Shown here: positions 56,267-64,000 of the stretch, piece by piece
Numbering within the stretch: position 1 is the stretch's first letter
How the letters are laid out: each line of letters begins with the position of its first letter
Source: Adenophora triphylla var. japonica
Lineage: Eukaryota; Streptophyta; Magnoliopsida; Asterales; Campanulaceae
Assembly (NCBI GenBank): GCA_022495995.1
Contig: JAFEMH010005425.1
Coordinates: 99,576 to 163,575, forward strand
Direction: 5' to 3'
Length of the DNA: 64,000 bases
The notes under the pieces: generated by a model
What the model saw: the letters and a program-made list of their open reading frames with translations, nothing else
Database searches by the model: none
What the model was told of the DNA's origin: nothing
Made by a program: the position numbers and the translations under genes

Positions 56267-56918
56267 AAGAAAAAATAAAAATAAAAATATATATATATAA
56301 AAAAAAAGGGGTGCAAAAAGAGTAATACCCGGCTCCAACTGAAAACCCCAAAAAGGGCGGTCTAGGCAAAAGGCAGGGTTGCACATAAAAAAAAACACAA
56401 AAGTCTTAGTGCAAAAAGAGTAATGCCCAGCTAGTGGAAACCCCAAAAAGGGCGGTCTAGGAAAAAAACAGGGCTGCACATGAAAAAATTAGTTCACCAG
56501 AATGAACTCCGAAGACCTGAGCCCCTTAGTCTTTCTTGTAAAAGGGGAACGTAGGCAGCCATATATGGTTCGGTCTAAACAATAAAAAGGACGATTAAGT
56601 TTCCATGAAATGTGTCCTAAACAATAAAAAGGACAATCAAGCTTCCATGAAGTGCGTCCTAAATAAATAAAGGGTATTTCAGTTTTCATAAAACGGGTCC
56701 CAATAAATAAGACATTTGAATTTCCATGAAATGTGTCTTGATTAATTTCTAAGATAATATTTCTTGTTCATTACAAGTTAAAAACTTCTTGATGAGTTCA
56801 AGCACGGTCTACCTCTTAACTCTGCTAACCTGCTACAAAGATCTAAAATACAATAAAATGCCTAAATAAACTAATGTGTTTGCAAAATGGCAATAAGGGA
56901 ATCCTAAGAAAAGATCTG
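56267..56918 (+). repeat. Tandem array and trailer after pol of element 3
   Basis: Two ~115-bp units with GCAAAAAGAGTAATRCCC, ACCCCAAAAAGGGCGGTCTA and CAGGGYTGCACAT occur at about 56312 and 56410. They are followed by three to four ~50-bp units with CAATAAAAAGGAC...TTTCCATGAAATGTGTCCT (56575-56740). As in elements 1 and 2, the array directly follows the integrase stop. The last ~170 bp are plain A/T-rich DNA. Confidence 0.85.
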
Positions 56919-58417
56919 TCAGTCGTCATTCGCTGAGTCTTCTTTGGTCTTCTTCCCTTTTCCTCGGCCCCGTCGAGTCTTCTTCCTCTTTTTATCTATG
57001 ATGTCGGTATCCCTCATCCCGACCTCCGGTATCCTCACTGGAGCCTCTACCAAACCCGTGTCAATAAGTGCTCTCTCTATCCGAGCACGAGTCCGCACCT
57101 CCTCCCTCTGAGCCTCAGTCAAAGGAGCGACCTCGGACAACCTCTTGTACCGAGCCTCCATATCCCTGACCAAGTCACCTGACTGGTTATGGCGACTCGC
57201 CTTAGCCTCAGTCTCCCTCAAAGTCCTGCTCGAGTCACAGTCAGCTCCCAATAAAGCTCGACGTCTCTCCTCCAAGATGACCTGAGTCGCTCCCATCTCC
57301 CTCTCGTACCAGTCCAAGTAGACAGTGGTCAAGATGGTGCTTTTCCTGCTCCTGAAGATAGCCCTGGGTGGGAAAGCAGTGTATGTCCAAGCCCTCGAGA
57401 AGAAAGAGAAGGCTGGCTGGATCCCTCATGTCCAATGACACCACCTCCATGGTCCAGATGTCCTCCCAATCACTCAATGGCTCCTGTAAAGCCCCAAACT
57501 GCCCTGGATACAGGCAGGTATGTAGAAGGATGACCAGCGGAATCCTGGAACCCTCACATCATAGGACTCCTGAAATATCCTCCTGGTCTGCAACCTCCAA
57601 TGAGGAATCCACCAACAGATCTCCGAAGTGGATAGCCTAGCCATCGTCAGCTCCAGCTACTCTGGTCCTGTTGCCTCGGTGCACCTCTCCGAGAAATCAC
57701 CCAAGGGCACTGAGTCGGCAAAGCCCCTGGCAAAGCCCCGAGCCTCTCTCCTGCAGCCATAAGGTCAACACAGGCGGACTCCGGATCTCATGAAATGGTC
57801 TCCCGAGCCATCCTGTCAATCCCATGAAGTGTCTCTCCCAAAACCAGCGGGACAATATCCTTCCCAGCCTTGCAGTCTCTAACCATGTCCAAGAGGCCAC
57901 TATGGCAGATCCCCAGCGGACTCAGCGGTGAACGGGCAGAGAATACGCAAAGGATGAATGCGTCCATAGCCACACGTGGTCGCGGCCATGTCTGGAGACC
58001 CAAACCTGCCGGGATATCAGAAAGGTCAATCCTGTCCAGGGGCTACCATCATCCTCTCAGCCTCTCCCAAAGGAATCTCCAGAAAAGATGCAAGCTTTAC
58101 GCCAGGCACGTCTCCGATCAGCGGAATAGATATAGCCTCAATCTCGGGACCCCCAATCAAGGCTCGGAAGTCTTCATGCGTCGGGACAATCTCGTTGTAA
58201 GAAAAGCAGTAAACATGTCTCCGGACGTCCCAGAACTTTGCTGCGGCTCTCAAAAGGTCCCAATCGGGCGGGAGATCCCTCAAATGCCATAAAGACTTGA
58301 TCTTGAAGGAAGAATCGGCAGCCCCCTATGAGATTGGAAGTTGTGTCTCACCCAAGATTGAAGATCGGACAGAAAACGGTCTCGTTTCCCCCTTTGCAAT
58401 CTGACGGGCTTCTCCAT
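56919..58417 (-). pseudogene. Second antisense gene of element 3, DUF7745-like with basic C-terminus
   Basis: On the minus strand it begins MEKPVRLQRGKRDRFLSDLQ (ATG 58417). After a one-base slip in a G run near 58325 it continues KSLWHLRDLPPDWDLLRAAA, KFWDVRRHVYCFSYNEIVPT and HEDFRALIGGPEIEA, which resembles the N-terminal part of the plant DUF7745/PMD-related domain. Further blocks are VAMDAFILCVFSARSPLSPL (about 57970-57910) and VLTLWLQERG. The last ORF, 57332-56919, is charged and helical (MEARYKRLSEVAPLTEAQRE) and ends in a basic tail KKRKKTRRGRGKGKKTKE, a likely nuclear signal. At least three frameshifts or stops break it. It is tail-to-head with the PMD gene, same strand, 531 bp apart. 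Confidence 0.6.
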
Positions 58418-58947
58418 CGCAAAATGATCAAAGATGGTGCTTTTAGGTCCAAAATGTGCTCTGGGAACAATTGGGACAAGTCTAAGTTGAAAATGAAATG
58501 AAATGGCCAAGCCTTGCTTTTATTCAGAAAATAACCAACGGTTCGGACAGACGTGAGCCGCACGGCTCTATTTACCCTCAGGACCTATCCGCACGGCTAC
58601 ATTAGCCCTCTGCAGAAAAAATTCTGCAGCAACCAAAGTTGCTGCCCAAGGGAGTTTTCACCCCACTTTTTCAACCAAAACCTGTACAAAAACATATCCA
58701 GAAGCCATTCAAGCATTTATATACCATTATAAATCATTTTGGCCCAGTTTCAGCCCCGATTCCAAGCAAAAAATCGCCCCAAGGCTCAGATAATATGCAA
58801 ATTGAAAAAGCATGAATTAGAAAAGCAAATAAAACATAAATACAATGTCTTCGCCCCATCGGCGCCAGAATAAAGCAAAAAATAAACAAAGTGTGCATAA
58901 AAATTGTTCATTGTTTGTTTTTGTTCCAAATCTACTCTAGAGACCTC
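58418..58947. other. Spacer between the two antisense genes of element 3
   Basis: It should hold the 3' UTR of the PMD gene and the promoter of the second antisense gene, both minus strand. A CGCACGGCT..ATTTA/ATTAGCC pair at 58558-58602 resembles GCCGCACGGCTGCATTAGC motifs found in the LTRs of the same element (46989-47040). Confidence 0.4.
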
Positions 58948-61535
58948 CTAGGCCTCCGATTCTTCCTCCTCCTCATCGCTACTCAGCTCATAAATGCTAG
59001 CCTCCCTCATCAGGTCCTCCTGGTCGCTCACATCAGATAGATGGACATTATCGTGCCCGTACTCAGCCAGCTGCTCCAGAATGTCAGCGTTGGGTCCCCG
59101 CCCCCGAGGCATGGCACTGGAAGAGTACTCCGAGGCCGATGAGGTAGACGCTGTGCCCCCGACATGCCGTCTCTTGCGCCCAGGCTCCTGTGCATCCGCT
59201 GCTGCCTTTGAAGCGCAGGCCAGCTTCCTCAGAAGGGACCGGCACATGTCCTTCCAGCCCCTATTCTGCCTGACCAATCTGTCATAGGTGCGAGCTGGAA
59301 CCTGAGAAAAAAGAAGAGAAAAATCTCAGAAAATCTCAGAAAATTGCAAAAAGCAGAAAAATCTGAAAGCTGAAAAGGGAAAGACCCTAAAAGTATACTT
59401 ACAGTGCTGTCAGGCGGCAAGGTGTACTGGGGCTCCCTAGCGTCGGGGACAGGTATCCTCATCCTCCTCGGTACTCCATGGACCACGTAGGACAGATGCG
59501 CAGGAGGGATCGGCGGGTCAGTAGGCTCATCCTCCCCATATCCCTGAGTGACCGCCAGCTTCACTAGCTTCTGTGGCGTCCTCAGGCGCTGCTCCACAAA
59601 CACAGCGTAGGGGGTGTCCATGTCGAAGTACTCCTCTGCAGCCACGCCTGCCTGGTACCTGGCAATGTAGCATCCGTGCTGGAGGATCCTGAGGAGTAAT
59701 GGCGTCCAATGGAGGGACATGGCCATGCTGCCTCGAGAAACGGTCCCCCAAGTAAATGACATCACATGTCAGCCCAGTGAGCCACCTCCTCTGCCTCGTC
59801 GCCTCAATGGCATCTCCCAGCAAGATCTCCGGATACCTGCCCCAAGGGTAGAAGTCCACTCCGTCGTGCCCGTCCTTGTTGATGATCGGCCTCACCATTT
59901 TGTAGTCGAAAGTGATCCGGGTCTTCCCCGTAAATTTATCCCTCGCATCTCCCCTCCAGCGAACCATAGCAGGGAAGATGGTGATATCACTCTGCTGGTT
60001 CCAAGGGAAGAACCCGATCACCTCGCAAAACCAGGCCTGCATGTTCAAAACATCAAAAGGTCATTCTCTCTCTCATAAAAGTCTCAAGACAGAAAAGAGA
60101 AAAGAGAAAAGAAAGGAGACTACCTCAAGGGCAAATGAGAAGCAGTCCATGGAAGCAGCTTTGTTCCGGCTGTACATGTCCAAGGAGAAAAACAACTCCG
60201 CCAATCCGGCCTCTCCCCAAGAGACCGTCCCTATCCCATCAACATCCTCCAGAGAGTCGAGGAGGCAAGTCATAGCTAGCGTCCCAGAATTGGCGAAGAT
60301 AGTGACTGATAGCATCAACCACACAAAGGCTCTAGCCAGCTGCTGGGCAGTCACATCATTAGCAGCAAAGTTCTGCATGCAAGTCTGAACTGCCACCTCG
60401 ACATTCCGTGTCTCCATCCCCAGCCCCTTGGGAATCAGCTCAAACCCAACCAAAGCCTGGAACTCCTCAGCTGTAATGTGGTCTCTCCAAGTCACGGGCC
60501 TCCCGGTGAACTGTAGGCCAGTAATAGCTGTGAAATCGGCAGGAGTCACTGTAAGCTCTCCCCAGCTCAGGTGAAAGCTATGTGTACTGTCCCACCAGAA
60601 CTCAGAAAGGGCCTGGATCAAGCCCTTGCTCTTCGAGGTGATGTGAACACCCCTGCCGATAGCCTCGACGAATGAATCCAGGCCGGTAGCCCTCACCAAA
60701 TCCTTGGGGTTCACCCCATTCTTCTCGAAATCCGGCATCCTCTGCCAAAGCTTGACTGCAATCTCTGATGGTCCTCTAGACTTGTTCTCCTGTAGACAAG
60801 CACAAACAAAAAGAAGTGTGTCAATCATTCATCATTTTCAAAAGCATGCATATATTCAAAAAGTGCACATGTTTTTCAAAAGAAAAGCATTCACAAAAGT
60901 TTTTCTAGCATCATTTGCATCAAAAAAGCGTCTTTCATCACTTGAAACGTGTCATGTCAAGTCCCATTGCTTTCCTAAAGCACAAAATCACAATTTTCAC
61001 AATTCTTTGCACATAAGCATTATTCTTTCAAAAATGGCATGCATGAATCCTTTTCATCTTCCAAAATCATGTTTTCTCAAAATTTTGACCTAGTTCTAGC
61101 ACATGCAAGAACTCCGTCTCACTTTAGACAATTTTTTCATTCTTACTTTATTTGCGAGAAAAAAGTGGGTCATTCCCATTACTTTTGTCAAACAAATTGC
61201 ACATTGCATATTCTTAGCCTCATAGGTTATTCATCAATATCTCAAAATCATTCAAAAATCCTAGGAAAATCCTAGAAAATTTCTAAATTCGGGTCAAGCC
61301 CTAAATCATTCAAAATTCAATCAAAATCGAAGGAATTGAGCAAAATAAGAATGCTTACCCCAACCGATCACGGGTTCGTAGATTTGTGCTCTCTTCTCCC
61401 CGGGTAAAGCTCCGACGGAGGCGTAAGAAAGTCATACTTTCTTTCCGTTCGCACGAGCTCCTTTCTCCTCCTCCGAGCGGCCGCCGAGATGTTTCTTCTT
61501 GCTTGCCTCGGTATGGGATTGCCCTCCGGATCCAT
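58948..61535 (-). pseudogene. Antisense plant mobile domain (PMD) gene of element 3, four exons, nearly intact
   Basis: Minus strand exons: 61535-61359, 60789-60124, 60036-59403 and 59301-58948; all introns are GT-AG and the phases agree, for about 610 codons. Exon 1 starts MDPEGNPIPRQARRN with an Arg-rich stretch. Exon 2 holds the PMD core: LIQALSEFWWDSTHSFHLSW, GELTVTPADFTAITGL, RAFVWLMLSVTIFANSG and GTVSWGEAGLAELFFSL. Exon 3 continues with WFCEVIGFFPWNQQSDITIF and VDFYPWGRYPEILLGD. Exon 4 has RKRRHVGGTASTSSASEYSS and an acidic end SSDEEEEESEA. The lesions seen are one TGA in exon 1 (61370-61368) and one extra base near 59735 in exon 3. PMD proteins include Arabidopsis MAIN and MAIL1, nuclear factors needed for silencing and genome stability, and PMD copies in transposons. 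It is transcribed toward gag-pol. Confidence 0.88.
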
Positions 61536-61925
61536 CTCAAATCAAAAGGAAGCAAGGGGATTGAAAGAATTTCGAAATTCTCTTCCTCTCTTCTCTCTCT
61601 CTGCGTTCTTGGGCGGCAATACAATGCCAATGGCCCGTTCAAATCTGATTTTAAATAATCTGGAAAAAACAGGCTTCTAGCCGTACGGCTCCTTTTTCTC
61701 CATCTCATGCCGGGCGGCCTCATTCGCTCTGAGCAGAAATTACAATCCTGCCCCTGGACCTTCCACTTGGGCATGCAATTTCCGTTATCTTTTAACCAAG
61801 ATAACATCTTTTTCAGAAGATATCCCTTATCTCTTAAGCAATTAAGCTTTCTTCCCGGTGGGCCTCCGTTAATTCCGTTATAGCGGGATAAGTCTGCAGG
61901 TGACAACCTCCGAATTGTCAAAACT
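61536..61925 (-). promoter_or_regulatory. Upstream region of the antisense PMD gene
   Basis: The leader and promoter of the minus-strand gene should lie here. CT-rich DNA at 61580-61603 gives a GA-rich leader. A TTATTTAAAAT motif on the minus strand (about 61663-61653) is a weak TATA candidate. GCCGTACGGCT at 61680-61690 is palindromic. Confidence 0.35.
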
Positions 61926-61927
61926 CT

Positions 61928-62360
61928 AAACTTAGCTTACCTCTCTCCCGAATAGTGAACGTATGCTAATTTCTCTTAATTTAAGCTACCTCTATCCCGA
62001 ATAGTGACGTACGCTCAAGTTTCTCTCAACTTAAGCTACCTCTATCCCGAATAGTGACGTACGCTCAAGTTTCTCTCAACTTAAGCTACCTCTATCCCGA
62101 ATAGTGACGTACGCTCAAGTTTCTCTCAACTTAAGCTACCTCTCTCCCGAATAGTGACGTATGCTTGAGTTCCTTTTAACTTAAGATACCTCTCTCACGA
62201 ATAGTGAAGTATACTTAAGTTCTTCTAGCTTTAGCTACCTCTATCTCTGTCAAAAAGAGATAGCGCCGTAAGCTCTAGTCTTCGTTATTTCCGTCATAAA
62301 GAAATAACGTCATCCAACTTTAGCTACCTCTATCTTCTCGATAGTGATGTAAGCTCCAGT
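61928..62360 (+). repeat. 50-bp tandem repeat array upstream of the PMD gene
   Basis: The unit TTAAGCTACCTCTATCCCGA plus ATAGTGACGTACGCTCAAGT plus TTCTCTCAAC is exactly 50 bp and repeats at 61981, 62031, 62081 and 62131, with diverged units before (61931) and after (62181 to about 62360). Each carries a TGACGT core, the bZIP/as-1 type half-site, so the array could act as a repeated enhancer for the nearby minus-strand gene or the LTR; that role is inferred. Confidence 0.9.
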
Positions 62361-62901
62361 TTTCTCAGGTGACAACCTCCATTAATTGTCAATCAGGTGA
62401 CATCCTCCATTAATTGTCAAACCCTCGAGGATCCTAGACATCGTTCCTACCTATCTAGTGATGCTCGAACTACGATCAAGGCTTGATTCCTCCAGGATAC
62501 GTAGGTAGCCTTTTATAAAAGGTCCAGCCATCCGACCACTTTGGTCACCCTTTTCCTCCGTCACTCCTCAGTGATGAAGTAGTCTCTCATAAGAGACTTT
62601 GTTATCTGACCACCTTGGTCACTCCTAGCATATCCCCAGTAGGATCAATTGCTTGACCTCCTAGGTCATTTTCTCTTCTATTTCCCCAGCAAGAGACCAG
62701 TTTCTCTTCTCCATTCCCCAGCGGATCCTAATTCCGAACTACGGCCTGGCTTGATTCCTCCGGGATACGTAGGTAGCCTTTCATAAGAGGTTCAGCCACT
62801 CGACCACCTTGGTCACCCAATCCGTCTCGGCATTCGCCAGATCGGATCCTTTTCTATCGACAACCCCACTCGCCTTGCAAGTGACGTTGCCGAGGGGCTT
62901 C
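62361..62901 (+). repeat. Element 3 pre-LTR region with direct repeats and polypurine tract
   Basis: A block GGATACGTAGGTAGCCTTT...CCACTTTGGTCACC at 62497-62550 recurs at 62762-62820. AGGTGACA(A/T)CCTCCATTAATTGTCA occurs twice at 62368-62420. The end, GTTGCCGAGGGGCTTC (62886-62901), is the likely polypurine tract before the 3' LTR. No gene. Confidence 0.65.
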
Positions 62902-64000
62902 TGTAAGTACCCAAATCTGGCTCATGCCTTCCGGTTAAATTTCCCGGCAATTTCGGTAAGTTTTCCGGTAATTCCCCAGACCTTCCTAGTGTTCCGGAAA
63001 CATTCCGGAACTGTTTTTAATTAATTTAGGGCTGAAGGGGATCCTTCCTAATTAAGAAACACGTTTTTCTTAATTAGGAGGAAAGGTTCTAGAATTTGCC
63101 ACCTTGCATGGTTCTAGAATGCTGAGTCATTGTGGATAATGCCGCACGGCTGCATTAGCTCGCTGCCCTTAGCCGCACGGCTTCATTAGCCTTATCCAGA
63201 CTGCCTATAAATAGAGCCCTCCTCTACCCATTTCAAAACAACAATTAACACAACAAATCACCCACAAACACTCCAAATACGTGAAGAATACTGCTGGAAG
63301 CTCAAGAAGGTGAAGAAGAAGAAGGCCAAGAGAGCTCCCTTCCCCTCCTCTCTTGAAGATCCAAGGAGCCAATCCTCTCTCCTCCTAGCCTCCGCCCTTG
63401 AAAGAAGAAGGAAGCCATTGGTAACCTTCGCAGCGCCCTAACCTCGCATCCTAATTGCTTTATAAATTGCTCATTGCATTACCTTTATATTGCTTGGGAC
63501 TTGGTAGATTAAAGAGTCATATCTTCATATTCCCCTTCCCCTTTTGCAATGCATTAGACATCATTTGTCATAAAAATGTAGTCTTTTCCCATAAAGGTGC
63601 ATCCTTTGGCACCTAAAACCCCCATTTTGCAAATAAAAATGTCATCTTTATGCATCCTTTAGCATATAAAAATCAAATCTTTTCAATCAAAATGCATCCT
63701 TTGCATTCAAAATCCCTTTTCCAAGCATCATTTGCTTTAAAGACCACGTCTTTACCATAAACTAGCATCATATGCTTTTCAAAATGCAATCTTTATGCGT
63801 CATTTAGTGATGAATGCCAATTTCTTCAACAAAAATGCATAGTTTGCAATAAAAATCAAATCTTTATGCATCGTTTGCAATAAAGATCATTTCTTTAAAT
63901 TAAGTGGTCATTTGCAACCCAAAAATGTCATCTTTCAATTAAAGTGTCATTTTTACATACATTCCCCATTCCCAGTTCACAACACCAGAAACGGACCAAT
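62902..64000 (+). repeat. 3' LTR of element 3, truncated by the window end
   Basis: It starts TGTAAGTACCCAAATC like the 5' LTR at 46750 and is collinear with its first ~1.1 kb of 1.7 kb. A TATAAATA box lies at about 63206-63213. Base substitutions are few, but from about 63320 onward there are more than a dozen 1-3-bp insertions relative to the 5' LTR. Confidence 0.92.

Larger units (their letters stand above)
46750..64000 (+). mobile_element. Tat-like Ty3/gypsy retrotransposon, element 3 (3' end beyond window)
   Basis: It inserted into the copia integrase. 5' LTR 46750-48456, primer-binding site TGGCGACTCCGCTGAGGA, leader with tandem repeats, gag from 50177, RT, two RNase H regions, integrase to 56266, a tandem array, two antisense genes (58417-56919 and 61535-58948), a 50-bp repeat array and a 3' LTR from 62902 off the window end. 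The five bases before the 5' LTR are ACAGT; the matching target duplication is not in view. Gag-pol is broken by many small indels, while the antisense PMD gene is nearly intact. Confidence 0.9.

Noticed and set aside
61386..61680. Plus-strand ORFs opposite exon 1 of the PMD gene
   Set aside because: The minus-strand exon fits the splice phase and start codon of the PMD gene; the plus-strand frames have no support.

Overview
The window is plant nuclear DNA, most likely from a eudicot. It holds intron-containing genes with GT-AG splice sites, a KH/CCCH zinc-finger gene of a type known from land plants, and a dense, nested population of plant transposable elements: Tat-like Ty3/gypsy, Ty1/copia, CACTA, Helitron, Stowaway and hAT MITEs, and an RTE LINE. 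Nothing bacterial or organellar is visible. I cannot name the species.

Layout. 1-8684 is the 3' part of a decayed Tat-like gypsy element (element 1): pol remnants, a tandem array, an antisense gene remnant and a 3' LTR. 8685-18000 is the gene-bearing part: a small WRN-exonuclease-like gene (9967-10635, minus), a SINE-like insertion, a three-exon remnant of an unknown gene carrying a hAT MITE, and the best-supported host gene, a three-exon CCCH/KH zinc-finger gene (16605-12995, minus) with a telo-box upstream. 18259-23032 is repeat-rich: a Stowaway MITE inside another Stowaway MITE, a Helitron-like unit of about 3.8 kb with internal duplications and a heptamer array, and a second Helitron 3' end.

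23033-41212 is a complete but dead Tat-like element (element 2) bounded by ATAAT target duplications. A 6-kb CACTA element sits inside its primer-binding site; that CACTA carries a captured GMC-oxidoreductase fragment, a small Helitron, a heptamer array and a solo LTR. 41319-42122 is an RTE LINE fragment with a 16-bp target duplication, followed by a fold-back repeat and a pyrimidine-rich stretch that may be the 5' end of a host gene. A copia element starts near 43789 and is split at 46750 by a third large gypsy element (element 3), whose 3' LTR runs off the window end.

The shared theme is an unusual architecture. All three gypsy elements carry, between pol and the 3' LTR, one or two antisense, intron-containing genes that converge on gag-pol, and all three have a short tandem array just after the integrase stop. 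Elements 1 and 2 carry a Transposase_28-type domain followed by coiled coil. Element 3 carries a nearly complete four-exon plant mobile domain (PMD) gene plus a second, DUF7745-like gene. Antisense Transposase_28 ORFs are known from Tat elements. The spliced PMD gene plus a second antisense gene in one element is the least ordinary feature here and the best candidate for a little-described element-encoded system. Host PMD proteins of Arabidopsis take part in transposon silencing, so an element-borne PMD could plausibly interfere with silencing; that is inference.

Decay carries a methylation-like signature. Transitions between the two LTRs of elements 2 and 3 run almost wholly toward T/A in the 5' LTR, and five of the eight nonsense codons noted in elements 2 and 3 are TGA.
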